Notes: a model not told the origin generated them from the sequence alone. Counted from the stretch's first letter, positions 27,147 through 41,278 are shown. The stretch is DNA of 64,000 nt from Acanthosoma haemorrhoidale (GCA_930367205.1 OV884015.1:682001-746000); one strand, 5' to 3'. Translations and numbers: made by a program.

Positions 27147-28049
27147 TGTACGTTAGCTCTTGCCCCTTTATGTTTTCCTGATACCAAAACAAAGAAAACA
27201 TTTTAAAAAAGTTGAATTTTTACAAAAATGTGTATTTCATAGCTTGTACGTTAGCACCTGCCCCATTATGTTCTCCTGATACCAAAACAAGAAAAATGAC
27301 GTCAAAAAGTCGAATTTTTACAAAAATGCGTATTTAGAGCTAGTACGTTAGCTCCTGTCCCATTATGTTCTCCTGAAACCAAAACAAAGAAAATATCGTC
27401 CAAAAGTCAAATTTTTACAAAAATGCGTATTTCATAACTGGTACGTTAGCTCCTGCCCTATTATGTTCTCCTGATACGAAAACGAGAAAAATATCGTCAA
27501 AAAGTTGAATTTTTCAAAAATGCGTATTTCATAGCTAGTACGTTAGCTCCTGCCCATTATGTTCTCCTGATACGAAAACCAGGAAAATATCGTAAAAAAG
27601 TCAAATTTAAAAAAAATAGGTATCTCATAGCTGGTACGTTAGCTCCTGTCCCATTATGTTCTCCTGATACCAAAACAAAGAAAATATCGTCTAAAATTCA
27701 AATTTTTACAAAAATGCGTTTTTTGTAGCTGGAACGTTAGCTCCTGCTCTTTTATGTTCTCCTGATACGAAATCAAGGAAAATATCGTCAAAAACTCAAA
27801 TTTTTACAAAAATGCGTATTTCATAGCTGGTACGTTAGCTCCTGCCCCATTATGTTCTCCTGATACGAAAACAAGGAAAATATCGTCGAAAACTCAAATT
27901 TTTACATATAAGAGTATTTTATAGCTGGTACGTTAGCTCCTGAACAATTATGATTTTCTCATACCAAAACAAGAAAATATCGTCAAGAAGTATAATTTTA
28001 CAAAAATGCGTATTTCATAGCTGGTACAATAATTCCTGCCCTATTATGT
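27147..28049 (+). repeat. B8: family B satellite block, about 9 units
   Basis: 903-bp near copy of B7 (offset 3025). One visible difference is GTAAAAAAGTC instead of GTCAAAAAGTC near 27592. Confidence 0.95.
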
Positions 28050-28463
28050 TAACTCGTAGCTTTGATCATACGATCGTATCACGTGATACAATTAGTGCCA
28101 ATGATGCGGTACACTATCATAATCGACATCAATTAATAGTATATTCACTCGTAACTTTCATAATACGATTGTATCACGTGATATAATGAGTGCCAATGAT
28201 GCGGTACACTATCATAATCGACATCATTTGATGTTATATTCACTCGTAACTTTCATCATACGATCGTATCACGTGATACAATGAGTGCTAATAATACGGT
28301 ACATTATCATATTCGACATCATTTCATGTTATATTTACTCGTCGCTTCAATCATACGATAGTATCACGTGAAACAATGAGTGCCAATGATACAGTACACT
28401 GTCATAATCGACATTATTTAATAGTATATTCACTGTAACTTTGATCATACGATCGTATGATCT
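28050..28463 (+). repeat. A9: short family A block, about 4 units
   Basis: 414 bp, one monomer more than A4/A6, the extra unit having ATCAATTAATAG. Shares the AATAATACGG variant with A4 and A6. Short tail. Sister of A12, which has the same length. Confidence 0.95.
28443..28462. repeat. Junction palindrome J9 (A9 to B9)
   Basis: Perfect 20-bp GATCATACGATCGTATGATC. Confidence 0.95.
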
Positions 28464-29659
28464 TGTACGTTAGCTCTTGCCCCTTTATGTTCTCCTAATA
28501 CCAAAACAAAGAAAACATTTTAAAAAAGTTGAATTTTTACAAAAATGCGTATTTAGAGCTAGTACGTTAGCTCCTGTCCCATTATGTTTTCCTGATACCA
28601 AAACAAAGAAAATATCGTCCAAAAGTCAAATTTTTACAAAAATGCGTATTTAGAGCTAGTACGTTAGCTCCTGCCCCATTATGTTCTCCTGATACGAAAA
28701 CCAGGAAAATATCGTCAAAAAGTCAAATTTAAAAAAAAATAGGTATCTCATAGCTGGTACGTTAGCTCCTGTCCCATTATGTTCTCCTGATACCAAAACA
28801 AAGAAAATATCGTCTAAAATTCAAATTTTTACAAAAATGCGTTTTTTGTAGCTGGAACGTTAGCTCCTGCTCTTTTATGTTCTCCTGATACGAAATCAAG
28901 GAAAATATCGTCAAAAAGTCGAATTTTTCGTAAAATGCGTATTTCATAGCTAGTACGTTAGCTCCTGCCCCATTATGTTCTCCTGATACCAAAACAAGGA
29001 AAATATCGTCGAAAACTCAAATTTTTACAAAATGCGTATTTCATAGCTAGTACGTCAGCTCCTGCCCCATTATGTTCTCCTGGTACGAAAACAAGGAAAA
29101 TATCGTCAAAAAGTCGAATTTTTAAAAAATGCGTATTTCATAGCTAGTACGTCAGCTCCTGCCCCATTATGTTCTCCTGGTACGAAAACAAGGAAAATAT
29201 CGTCAAAAAGTCGAATTTTTAAAAAATGGGTATTTCACAGCTGGAACGTTAGCTCCTGCTCTTTTATGTTCTCCTGATACGAAATCAAGGAAAATATCGT
29301 CAAAAAGTCGAATTTTTCGAAAATGCGTATTTCATAGCTAGTACGTTAGCTCCTGCCCCATTATGTTCTCTTGATACCAAAACAAGGAAAATATCGTCGA
29401 AAACTCAAATTTTTACAAAAATGCGTATTTCTTAGCTAGTACGTTAGCTCCTGCCTTATTATGTTCTCCTGATACCAAAACAAGGAAAATGTCATCAAAA
29501 AGTTAAATTTTTACATATAAGAGTATTTTATAGCTGGTACGTTAGCTCCTGAACAATTATGATTTCCTCATAACAAAACAAGAAAAATATCGTCAAAAAG
29601 TAGAATTTTACAAAAATGCGTATTTCATAGCTGGTACAAAAATTCCTGCCCTATTATGT
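28464..29659 (+). repeat. B9: family B satellite block, about 12 units
   Basis: 1196 bp: B6 minus two whole monomers (197 bp). The TGACGTCA unit is missing near 28541, where the first unit runs straight into GTATTTAGAGC. One TTGCGTATTTC unit is missing near 29030. Two CTCCTGGTACG units are retained. Confidence 0.93.
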
Positions 29660-31663
29660 TAACTCGTAGCTTTGATCATACGATCGTATCACGTGATACA
29701 ATTAGTGCCAATGATGCGGTACACTATCATAATTGACATCATTTGATGTTATATTCACTCGTAACATTCATCATACGATCGTATCACGTGATACAATGAG
29801 TGCTAATGATACGGTATTATCATATTCGACATCATTTGATGTTATATTTACTCGTAATTTTAATCATACGATCGTATCACGTGAAACAATGAGTGCTAAT
29901 GATACACTATACAGTTATATTTAGCATCATTTGATGTTATATTCACTCGTGACTTCAATCATACGATAGTATCACGTGATATAATGAGTGCCAATGATGC
30001 GGTACACTATCATAATCGACATCATTTGATGTCATATTCACCTGTAACTTATTTCATACGATCGTATCACGTGAAACAATGAGTGCTAATGATACATTAT
30101 ACAATCAAATTCAACATCATTTGATGTTATATTCACTCGTGACTTCAATCATACGATCGTATCTCGTGATACAATGAGTGTCAATGCTACACTATACAAT
30201 CATATTTAGTATTATTTGATGTTATATTCACTCGTGACTTCAATCATACGATAGTATCACGTGATATAATGAGTGCCAATGATGCAGTACACTATTATAA
30301 TCGACATCATTTGATGTTATATTCACTTGTAACTTTAATCATAAGATCGCATCACATAATACAATAAGTGCTAATGATATGGTGCACTATTATATTCAAC
30401 ATCATTTATTAGTATCTCCAATCGTAACTTTAATCATACGATCGTATCACGTAAAACAATAAGTGCTAATGATACATTATACAATCCTATTCGACATCAT
30501 TTGATGTTATATTCACTCGTAACTTTCATCATACGATCGTATCACGTGATACAATGAGTGCTTATGATACGCAACACTATCATAATTGACATCATTTGAT
30601 ATTATATTCACTCGTGACTTCAATCATACGATCGTATCACGTGATATAATGAGTGCCAATGATGTAGTACACTATCATAATCGACATCATTTTATAGTAT
30701 ATTCACTCGTGACTTCAATCATACGATCGTATCTCGTGATACAATGAGTGTCAATGCTACACTATACAATCATATTTAGCATTATTTGATGTTATATTCA
30801 CTCGTGACTTCAATCATACGATCGTATCTCGTGATACAATGAGTGTCAATGCTACACTATACAATCATATTGAGCATTATTTGATGTTATATTCACTCTT
30901 GACTTCAATCATACGATCGTATCACGTGATACAATGAGTGCTTATGATACGCAACACTATCATAATTGACATCATTTGATATTATATTCACTCGTGACTT
31001 CAATCATACGATCGTATCACGTGATATAATGAGTGCCAATGATGTGGTACACTATCATAATCGACATCATTTTATAGTATATTCACTCGTGACTTTAATC
31101 ATACGATCGTATCTCGTGATACAATGAGTGTCAATGCTACACTATACAATCATATTTAGCATTATTTGATGTTTTATTCACTCGTGACTTCAATCATACG
31201 ATCACATCACATGATACAATAAGTGCTAATGATATGGTGCGCTATCATATACGACATCAATTGATATTATATTCACCTGTAACTTTAATCATACGATCGT
31301 ATCACGTGAAACAATGAGTGCTAATGATACATTATACAATCATATCCAACATCATTTGATGTTATATTCACTCGTGACTTCAATCATACAATCGTATCAT
31401 GTCATACAATGTGTGCTAATGATGCGGCACACTATCATAATCGACATCATTTGATGTTATATTCATTCATGACTTCAATCATACGATCGTATCACGTGAT
31501 ACAATGAGTGCCAATGATACAGTACACTGTCATAATCGACATTATTTAATAGTATATTCACTGTAACTTCAATCATACGATTGTATCACGTGATACAATA
31601 AGTGCAAATGATACGGCACACTATCATATTTGACATCATTTGATGTCATATTCACTCGTAACT

Positions 31664-31690
31664 TTGATCATACGATCGTATCTCGTGATA
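31664..31690 (+). repeat. Internal A-block tail without a B block (fusion scar)
   Basis: The boundary-specific TTGATCATACGATCGTAT occurs inside A10. It is followed by CTCGTGATAC instead of GATCTTGTACG. Position 31685 is where A7's B junction would fall at offset 7565. Best read as recombination that removed a B block. Confidence 0.8.
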
Positions 31691-32329
31691 CAATGAGTGT
31701 CAATGCTACACTATACAATCATATTTAGCATTATTTGATGTTATATTCACTCGTGACTTCAATCATACGATCACATCACATGATACAATAAGTGCTAATG
31801 ATATGGTGCGCTATCATATACGACATCAATTGATATTATATTCACCTGTAACTTTAATCATACGATCGTATCACGTGAAACAATGAGTGCTAATGATACA
31901 TTATACAATCATATCCAACATCATTTGATGTTATATTCACTCGTGACTTCAATCATATGATAGTATCACGTGATATAATGATTGCCAATAATGCGGTTCA
32001 TTATCATATTCGAAATCATTTGATGTTATATTCACTCGTAACTTCAATCATACAATCGTATCATGTGATACAATGTGTGCTAATGATGCGGCACACTATC
32101 ATAATCGACATCATTTGATGTTATATTCATTCATGACTTCAATCATACGATCGTATCACGTGATACAATGAGTGCCAATGATACAGTACACTGTCATAAT
32201 CGACATTATTTAATAGTATATTCACTGTAACTTCAATCATACGATTGTATCACGTGATACAATAAGTGCAAATGATACGGCACACTATCATATTTGACAT
32301 CATTTGATGTCATATTCACTCGTAACTTT

Positions 32330-32349
32330 GATCATACGATTGTATGATC
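32330..32349. repeat. Junction palindrome J10, one mismatch
   Basis: GATCATACGATTGTATGATC: C-to-T in the centre breaks the perfect palindrome. The same change is in J11. Confidence 0.93.
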
Positions 32350-32350
32350 T

Positions 32351-33254
32351 TGTACGTTAGCTCTTGCCCCTTTATGTTCTCCTGATACCAAAACAAAGAA
32401 AACATTTAAAAAAAGTAGAATTTTTACAAAAATGCGTATTTCATAGCTTGTACGTTAGCACCTGCCCCATTATGTTCTCCTGATACCAAAACAAGAAAAA
32501 TGACGTCAAAAAGTCGAATTTTTACAAAAATGCGTATTTAGAGCTAGTAAGTTAGCTCCTGTCCCATTATGTTCTCCTGAAACCAAAACAAAGAAAATAT
32601 CGTCCAAAAGTCAAATTTTTACAAAAATGCGTATTTCATAGCTAGTACGTCAGCTCCTGCCCCATTATGTTCTCCTGGTACGAAAACAAGGAAAATATCG
32701 TCAAAAAGTCGAATTTTTAAAAAATGCGTATTTCATAGCTAGTACGTCAGCTCCTGCCCCATTATGTTCTCCTGGTACGAAAACAAGGAAAATATCGTCA
32801 AAAAGTCGAATTTTTAAAAAATGGGTATTTCACAGCTGGAACGTTAGCTCCTGCTCTTTTATGTTCTCCTGATACGAAATCAAGGAAAATATCGTCAAAA
32901 AGTCGAATTTTTCGAAAATGCGTATTTCATAGCTAGTACGTTAGCTCCTGCCCCATTATGTTCTCTTGATACCAAAACAAGGAAAATATCGTCGAAAACT
33001 CAAATTTTTACAAAAATGCGTATTTCTTAGCTAGTACGTTAGCTCCTGCCTTATTATGTTCTCCTGATACCAAAACAAGGAAAATGTCATCAAAAAGTTA
33101 AATTTTTACATATAAGAGTATTTTATAGCTGGTACGTTAGCTCCTGAACAATTATGATTTCCTCATAACAAAACAAGAAAAATATCGTCAAAAAGTAGAA
33201 TTTTACAAAAATGCGTATTTCATAGCTGGTAAAAAAATTCCTTCCCTATTATGT
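32351..33254 (+). repeat. B10: chimeric family B block, about 9 units
   Basis: The first third matches B11 (shared private variant AGCTAGTAAGTTAGC near 32545). The rest, from about 32632, matches the end of B9 at offset 3595, including two CTCCTGGTACG units. The end has a private TGGTAAAAAAATTCCTTCCC variant. Confidence 0.9.
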
Positions 33255-35851
33255 TAACTCGTAGCTTTGATCATACGATCGTATCACGTGATACAATTAG
33301 TGCCAATGATGCGGTACACTATCATAATTGACATCATTTGATGTTATATTCACTCGTAACATTCATCATACGATCGTATCACGTGATACAATGAGTGCTA
33401 ATGATACGGTATTATCATATTCGACATCATTTGATGTTATATTTACTCGTAATTTTAATGATACGATCGTATCACGTGAAACAATGAGTGCTAATGATAC
33501 ACTATACAGTTATATTTAGCATCATTTAATGTTATATTCACTCGTGACTTCAATCATACGATAGTATCACGTGATATAATGAGTGCCAATGATGCGGTAC
33601 ACTATCATAATCGACATCATTTGATGTCATATTCACCTGTAACTTATTTCATACGATCGTATCACGTGAAACAATGAGTGCTAATGATACATTATACAAT
33701 CAAATTCAACATCATTTGATGTTATATTCACTCGTGACTTCAATCATACGATCGTATCTCGTGATACAATGAGTGTCAATGCTACACTATACAATCATAT
33801 TTAGCATTATTTGATGTTATATTCACTCTTGACTTCAATCATACGATAGTATCACGTGATATAATGAGTGCCAATGATGCAGTACACTATTATAATCGAC
33901 ATCATTTGATGTTATATTCACTTGTAACTTTAATCATAAGATCGCATCACATAATACAATAAGTGCTAATGATATGGTGCACTATTATATTCAACATCAT
34001 TTATTAGTATCTCCAATCGTAACTTTAATCATACGATCGTATCACGTAAAACAATAAGTGCTAATGATACATTATACAATCCTATTCGACATCATTTGAT
34101 GTTATATTCACTCGTAACTTTCATCATACGATCGTATCACGTGATACAATGAGTGCTTATGATACGCAACACTATCATAATTGACATCATTTGATATTAT
34201 ATTCACTCGTGACTTCAATCATACGATCGTATCACGTGATATAATGAGTGCCAATGATGTAGTACACTATCATAATCGACATCATTTTATAGTATATTCA
34301 CTCGTGACTTCAATCATACGATCGTATCTCGTGATACAATGAGTGTCAATGCTACACTATACAATCATATTTAGCATTATTTGATGTTATATTCACTCGT
34401 GACTTCAATCATACGATCGTATCTCGTGATACAATGAGTGTCAATGCTACACTATACAATCATATTTAGCATTATTTGATGTTATATTCACTTGTGACTT
34501 CAATCATACGATCGTATCACGTGATACAACGAGTGCTTATGATACGCAACACTATCATAATTGACATCATTTGATATTATATTCACTCGTGACTTCAATC
34601 ATACGATCGTATCACGTGATATAATGAGTGCCAATGATGTGGTACACTATCATAATCGACATCATTTTATAGTATATTCACTCGTGACTTTAATCATACG
34701 ATCGTATCTCGTGATACAATGAGTGTCAATGCTACACTATACAATCATATTTAGCATTATTTGATGTTATATTCACTCGTGACTTCAATCATACGATCAC
34801 ATCACATGATACAATAAGTGCTAATGATATGGTGCGCTATCATATACGACATCAATTGATATTATATTCACCGGTAACTTTAATCATACGATCGTATCAC
34901 GTGAAACAATGAGTGCTAATGATACATTATACAATCATATCCAACATCATTTGATGTTATATTCATTCGTGACTTCAATCATACGATCGTATCACGTGAT
35001 ACTATGAGTGCCAATGGTACGGTACACTGTCATAATAGACATCATTTGATGTTATATTCACCTGTAACTTTAATCATACGATCGTATCACGTGAAACAAT
35101 GAGTGCCAATGATAAGGTACACTATCATAATCGACATCATTTGATGTTAAATTCACTCGTAACTTTCATCATACGATCGTATCTCGTGATACAATGAGTG
35201 TCAATGCTACACTATACAGTCATATTTAGCATTATTTGATGTTATATTCACTCGTGACTTTAATCATACGATCGTATCTCGTGATACAATGAGTGTCAAT
35301 GCTACACTATACAATCATATTTAGCATTATTTGATGTTATATTCACTCGTGACTTCAATCATACGATCACATCACATGATACAATAAGTGCTAATGATAT
35401 GGTGCGCTATCATATACGACATCAATTGATGTTATATTCACTCGTGACTTCAATCATATGATAGTATCACGTGATATAATGATTGCCAATAATGCGGTTC
35501 ATTATCATATTCGAAATCATTTGATGTTATATTCACTCGTAACTTCAATCATACAATCGTATCATGTGATACAATGTGTGCTAATGATGCGGCACACTAT
35601 CATAATCGACATCATTTGATGTTATATTCATTCATGACTTCAATCATACGATCGTACCACGTGATACAATGAGTGCCAATGATACAGTACACTGTCATAA
35701 TCGACATTATTTAATAGTATATTCACTGTAACTTCAATCATACGATTGTATCACGTGATACAATAAGTGCAAATGATACGGCACACTATCATATTTGACA
35801 TCATTTGATGTCATATTCACTCGTAACTTTGATCATACGATTGTATGATCT
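33255..35851 (+). repeat. A11: family A 95-bp satellite block, about 27 units
   Basis: Front matches A10 at offset 3595, with a private AATGATACGATCG near 33457 that changes one residue of the accidental 63-codon frame. 2-bp deletion near 33408. The back contains AGTGCCAATGATAAGG, CACATCACATG and ATTCGAAATC units. Long tail, then mismatched J11. Confidence 0.95.
35831..35850. repeat. Junction palindrome J11, one mismatch
   Basis: GATCATACGATTGTATGATC, the same derived base as J10. Links these two junctions by descent or conversion. Confidence 0.93.
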
Positions 35852-36754
35852 TGTACGTTAGCTCTTGCCCCTTTATGTTCTCCTGATACCAAAACAAAGA
35901 AAACATTTTAAAAAAGTAGAATTTTTACAAAAATGCGTATTTCATAGCTTGTACGTTAGCACCTGCCCCATTATGTTCTCCTGATACCAAAACAAGAAAA
36001 ATGACGTCAAAAAGTCGAATTTTTACAAAAATGCGTATTTAGAGCTAGTAAGTTAGCTCCTGTCCCATTATGTTCTCCTGAAACCAAAACAAAGAAAATA
36101 TCGTCCAAAAGTCAAATTTTTACAAAAATGCGTATTTCATAGCTGGTACGTTAGCTCCTGCCCTATTATGTTCTCCTGATACGAAAACGAGAAAAATATC
36201 GTCAAAAAGTTGAATTTTTCAAAAATGCGTATTTCATAGCTAGTACGTTAGCTCCTGCCCATTATGTTCTCCTGATACGAAAACCAGGAAAATATCGTCA
36301 AAAAGTCAAATTTAAAAAAAATAGGTATCTCATAGCTGGTACGTTAGCTCCTGTCCCATTATGTTCTCCTGATACCAAAACAAAGAAAATATCGTCTAAA
36401 ATTCAAATTTTTACAAAAATGCGTTTTTTGTAGCTGGAACGTTAGCTCCTGCTCTTTTATGTTCTCCTGATACGAAATCAAGGAAAATATCGTCAAAAAC
36501 TCAAATTTTTACAAAAATGCGTATTTCATAGCTGGTACGTTAGCTCCTGCCCCATTATGTTCTTCTGATACAAAAACAAGGAAAATATCGTCGAAAACTC
36601 AAATTTTTACATATAAGAGTATTTTATAGCTAGTACGTTAGCTCCTGAACAATTATGATTTTCTCATACCAAAACAAGAAATTATCGTCAAGAAGTATAA
36701 TTTTACAAAAATGCGTATTTCAGAGCTGGTACAATAATTGCTGCCCTATTATGT
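35852..36754 (+). repeat. B11: family B satellite block, about 9 units
   Basis: 903 bp. AGCTAGTAAGTTAGC variant near 36046 shared with B10. The remaining units follow B7/B8 order. Private changes near the end: TTCTTCTGATACAAAAAC and CAGAGCTGG. Confidence 0.95.
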
Positions 36755-37168
36755 TAACTCGTAGCTTTGATCATACGATCGTATCACGTGATACAATTAG
36801 TGCCAATGATGCGGTACACTATCATAATCGACATCATTTAATAGTATATTCACTCGTAACTTTCATAATACGATTGTATCACGTGATATAATGAGTGCCA
36901 ATGATGCGGTACACTATCATAATCGACATCATTTGATGTTATATTCACTCGTAACTTTCATCATACGATCGTATCACGTGATACAATGAGTGCTAATGAT
37001 ACGGTACATTATCATATTCGACATCATTTCATGTTATATTTACTCGTCGCTTCAATCATACGATAGTATCACGTGAAACAATGAGTGCCAATGATACAGT
37101 ACACTGTCATAATCGACATTATTTAATAGTATATTCACTGTAACTTTGATCATACGATCGTATGATCT
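36755..37168 (+). repeat. A12: short family A block, about 4 units
   Basis: 414 bp, same as A9 but with ATCATTTAATAG in place of ATCAATTAATAG and AATGATACGG in place of AATAATACGG. Short tail. Confidence 0.95.
37148..37167. repeat. Junction palindrome J12 (A12 to B12)
   Basis: Perfect 20-bp GATCATACGATCGTATGATC. Confidence 0.95.
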
Positions 37169-37879
37169 TGTACGTTAGCTCTTGCCCCATTATGTTCTCC
37201 TAATACCAAAACAAAGAAAATATCGTCCAAAACTCAAATTTTTACAAAAATGCGTATTTCATAGCTAGTACGTTAGCTCCTGCCTTATTATGTTCTCCTG
37301 ATACCAAAACAAGGAAAATATCGTCGAAAACTCAAATTTTTACAAAAATTGCGTATTTCATAGCTGGTACGTTAGCTCCTGCCCTATTATGTTCTCCTGA
37401 TACGAAAACCAGGAAAATATCGTCAAAAAGTCGAATTTTTAAAAAATGCGTATTTCATAGCTGGAACGTCAGCTCCTGCCCCATTATGTTCTCCTGATAC
37501 GAAAACAAGGAAAATATCGTCAAAAAGTCGAATTTTTCGAAAATGCGTATTTCATAGCTAGTACGTTAGCTCCTGCCCCATTATGTTCTCTTGATACCAA
37601 AACAAGGAAAATATCGTCGAAAACTCAAATTTTTACAAAAATGCGTATTTCTTAGCTAGTACGTTAGCTCCTGCCTTATTATGTTCTCCTGATACCAAAA
37701 CAAGGAAAATGTCATCAAAAAGTTAAATTTTTACATATAAGAGTATTTTATAGCTGGTACGTTAGCTCCTGAACAATTATGATTTCCTCATAACAAAACA
37801 AGAAAAATATCGTCAAAAAGTAGAATTTTACAAAAATGCGTATTTCATAGCTGGTACAAAAATTCCTGCCCTATTATGT
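37169..37879 (+). repeat. B12: family B satellite block, about 7 units
   Basis: 711 bp. Lacks the CATTTTAAAAAAGTTG, TGACGTCA and GTATTTAGAGC units of other blocks. Starts TCTTGCCCCATTATG, unlike the usual TCTTGCCCCTTTATG. Constant ending retained. Confidence 0.95.
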
Positions 37880-40666
37880 TAACTCGTAGCTTTGATCATA
37901 CGATCGTATCACGTGATACAATTAGTGCCAATGATGCGGTACACTATCATAATTGACATCATTTGATGTTATATTCACTCGTAACATTCATCATACGATC
38001 GTATCACGTGATACAATGAGTGCTAATGATACGGTATTATCATATTTGACATCATTTGATGTTATATTTACTCGTAATTTTAATCATACGATCGTATCAC
38101 GTGAAACAATGAGTGCTAATGATACACTATACAGTTATATTTAGCATCATTTGATGTTATATTCACTCGTGACTTCAATCATACGATAGTATCACGTGAT
38201 ATAATGAGTGCCAATGATGCGGTACACTATTATAATCGACATCATTTGATGTCATATTCACCTGTAACTTTATTCATACGATCGTATCACGTGAAACAAT
38301 GAGTGCTAATGATACATTATACAATCATATTCAACATCATTTGATGTTATCTTCACTCGTAACTTTAATCATACGATCGTATCACGTGATACAATGTGTG
38401 CTAATGATGCGGTACACTATCATAATCGACATCATTTGATGTTATATTCATTCGTGACTTCAATCATACGATCGTATCACGTGATACTATGAGTGCCAAT
38501 GGTACGGTACACTGTCATAATCGACATCATTTGATGTTATATTCACCTGTAACTTTAATCATACGATCGTATCACGTGAAACAATGAGTGCCAATGATAA
38601 GGTACAATATCATAATCGACATCATTTGATGTTAAATTCACTCGTAACTTTCATCATACGATCGTATCTCGTGATACAATGAGTGTCAATGCTACACTAT
38701 ACAATCATATTTAGCATTATTTGATGTTATATTCACTCGTGACTTCAATCATACGATAGTATCACGTGATATAATGAGTGCCAATGATGCAGTACACTAT
38801 TATAATCGACATCATTTGATGTTATATTCACTTGTAACTTTAATCATACGATCGCATCACATAATACAATAAGTGCGAATGATATGGTGCACTATTATAT
38901 TCAACATCATTTATTAGTATCTCCAATCGTAACTTTAATCATACGATCGTATCACGTAAAACAATAAGTGCTAATGATACATTATACAATTCTATTCGAC
39001 ATCATTTGATGTTATATTCACTCGTAACTTTCATCATACGATCGTATCACGTGATACAATGAGTGCTTATGATACGCAACACTATCATAATTGACATCAT
39101 TTGATATTATATTCACTCGTGACTTCAATCATACGATCGTATCACGTGATATAATGAGTGCCAATGATGTGGTACACTATCATAATCGACATCATTTTAT
39201 AGTATATTCACTCGTGACTTCAATCATACGATCGTATCTCGTGATACAATGAGTGTCAATGCTACACTATACAATCATATTTAGCATTATTTGATGTTAT
39301 ATTCACTCGTGACTTCAATCATACGATCGTATCACGTGATACAACGAGTGCTTATGATACGCAACATTATCATAATTGACATCATTTGATATTATATTCA
39401 CTCGTGACTTCAATCATACGATCGTATCACGTGATATAATGAGTGCCAATGATGTGGTACACTATCATAATCGACATCATTTTATAGTATATTCACTCGA
39501 GACTTTAATCATACGATCGTATCTCGTGATACAATGAGTGTCAATGCTACACTATACAATCATATTTAGCATTATTTGATGTTATATTCACTCGTGACTT
39601 CAATCATACGATCACATCACATGATACAATAAGTGCTAATGATATGGTGCGCTATCATATACGACATCAATTGATATTATATTCACCTGTAACTTTAATC
39701 ATACGATCGTATCACGTGAAACAATGAGTGCTAATGATACATTATACAATCATATCCAACATCATTTGATGTTATATTCACTCGTAACTTTCATCATACG
39801 ATCGTATCACGTGATACAATGAGTGCTTATGATACGCAACACGATCATAATTGACATCATTTGATATTATATTCACTCGTGACTTCAATCATACGATCGT
39901 ATCACGTGATATAATGAGTGCCAATGATGTGGTACACTATCATAATCGACATCATTTTATAGTATATTCACTCGTGACTTCAATCATACAATCGTATCTC
40001 GTGATACAATTAGTGTTAATGCTACACTATACAATCATATTTAGCATTATTTGATGTTATATTCACTCGTGACTTCAATCATACGATCGTATCACGTGAT
40101 ACAACGAGTGCTTATGATACGCAACACTATCATAATTGACATCATTTGATATTATATTCACTCGTGACTTCAATCATACGATCGTATCACGTGATATAAT
40201 GAGTGCCAATGATGTGGTACACTATCATAATCGACATCATTTTATAGTATATTCACTCGTGACTTTAATCATACGATCGTATCTCGTGATACAATGAGTG
40301 TCAATGCTACACTATACAATCATATTTAGCATTATTTGATGTTATATTCACTCGTGACTTCAATCATACGATCACATCACATGATACAATAAGTGCTAAT
40401 GATATGGTGCGCTATCATATACGACATCAATTGATATTATATTCACCTGTAACTTTAGTCATACGATCGTATCACGTGAAACAATGAGTGCTAATGATAC
40501 ATTATACAATCATATCCAACATCATTTGATGTTATATTCATTCGTGACTTCAATCATACGATCGTATCACGTGATACTATGAGTGCCAATGGTACGGTAC
40601 ACTGTCATAATAGACATTATTTAATAGTATATTCACTGTAACTTTGATCATACGATCGTATGATCT
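37880..40666 (+). repeat. A13: family A 95-bp satellite block, about 29 units
   Basis: Head with the 2-bp deletion near 38031. The front matches A14 at offset 3399. Contains GCGAATGATATGG and CAATTCTATTCG variants shared with A14 and A15. The last part is a truncated tail in which an AATAGACATTATTTAATAG joint leads to J13. The 67-codon frame 39851-40054 is not a gene. Confidence 0.95.
40646..40665. repeat. Junction palindrome J13 (A13 to B13)
   Basis: Perfect 20-bp GATCATACGATCGTATGATC. Confidence 0.95.
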
Positions 40667-41278
40667 TGTACGTTAGCTCTTGCCCCATTATGTTCTCCTA
40701 ATACCAAAACAAAGAAAATATCGTCCAAAACTCAAATTTTTACAAAAATGCGTATTTCATAGCTAGTACGTTAGCTCCTGCCTTATTATGTTCTCCTGAT
40801 ACCAAAACAAGGAAAATATCGTCAAAAAGTCGAATTTTTAAAAAATGCGTATTTCATAGCTGGAACGTCAGCTCCTGCCCCATTATGTTCTCCTGATACG
40901 AAAACAAGGAAAATATCGTCAAAAAGTCGAATTTTTCGAAAATGCGTATTTCATAGCTAGTACGTTAGCTCCTGCCCCATTATGTTCTCTTGATACCAAA
41001 ACAAGGAAAATATCGTCGAAAACTCAAATTTTTACAAAAATGCGTATTTCTTAGCTAGTACGCTAGCTCCTGCCTTATTATGTTCTCCTGATACCAAAAC
41101 AAGGAAAATGTCATCAAAAAGTTAAATTTTTACATATAAGAGTATTTTATAGCTGGTACGTTAGCTCCTGAACAATTATGATTTCCTCATAACAAAACAA
41201 GAAAAATATCGTCAAAAAGTAGAATTTTACAAAAATGCGTATTTCATAGCTGGTACAAAAATTCCTGCCCTATTATGT
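40667..41278 (+). repeat. B13: shortest family B block, about 6 units
   Basis: 612 bp, B12 minus one whole monomer (99 bp): the TTGCGTATTTC/CCCTATTATG unit is absent. Constant ending retained. Confidence 0.95.

Larger units (their letters stand above)
29660..32350 (+). repeat. A10: family A block, about 28 units, fused from two pieces
   Basis: 29660 to about 31683 matches complete A7 at offset 7565, including its long tail and boundary sequence. Instead of entering a B block, the sequence continues into a CTCGTG-type A monomer at 31681 and has a second long tail before J10. The second piece has unusual units with ATTGCCAATAATGCGG and ATTCGAAATC near 31980-32015. 2-bp deletion near 29811. Confidence 0.93.
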
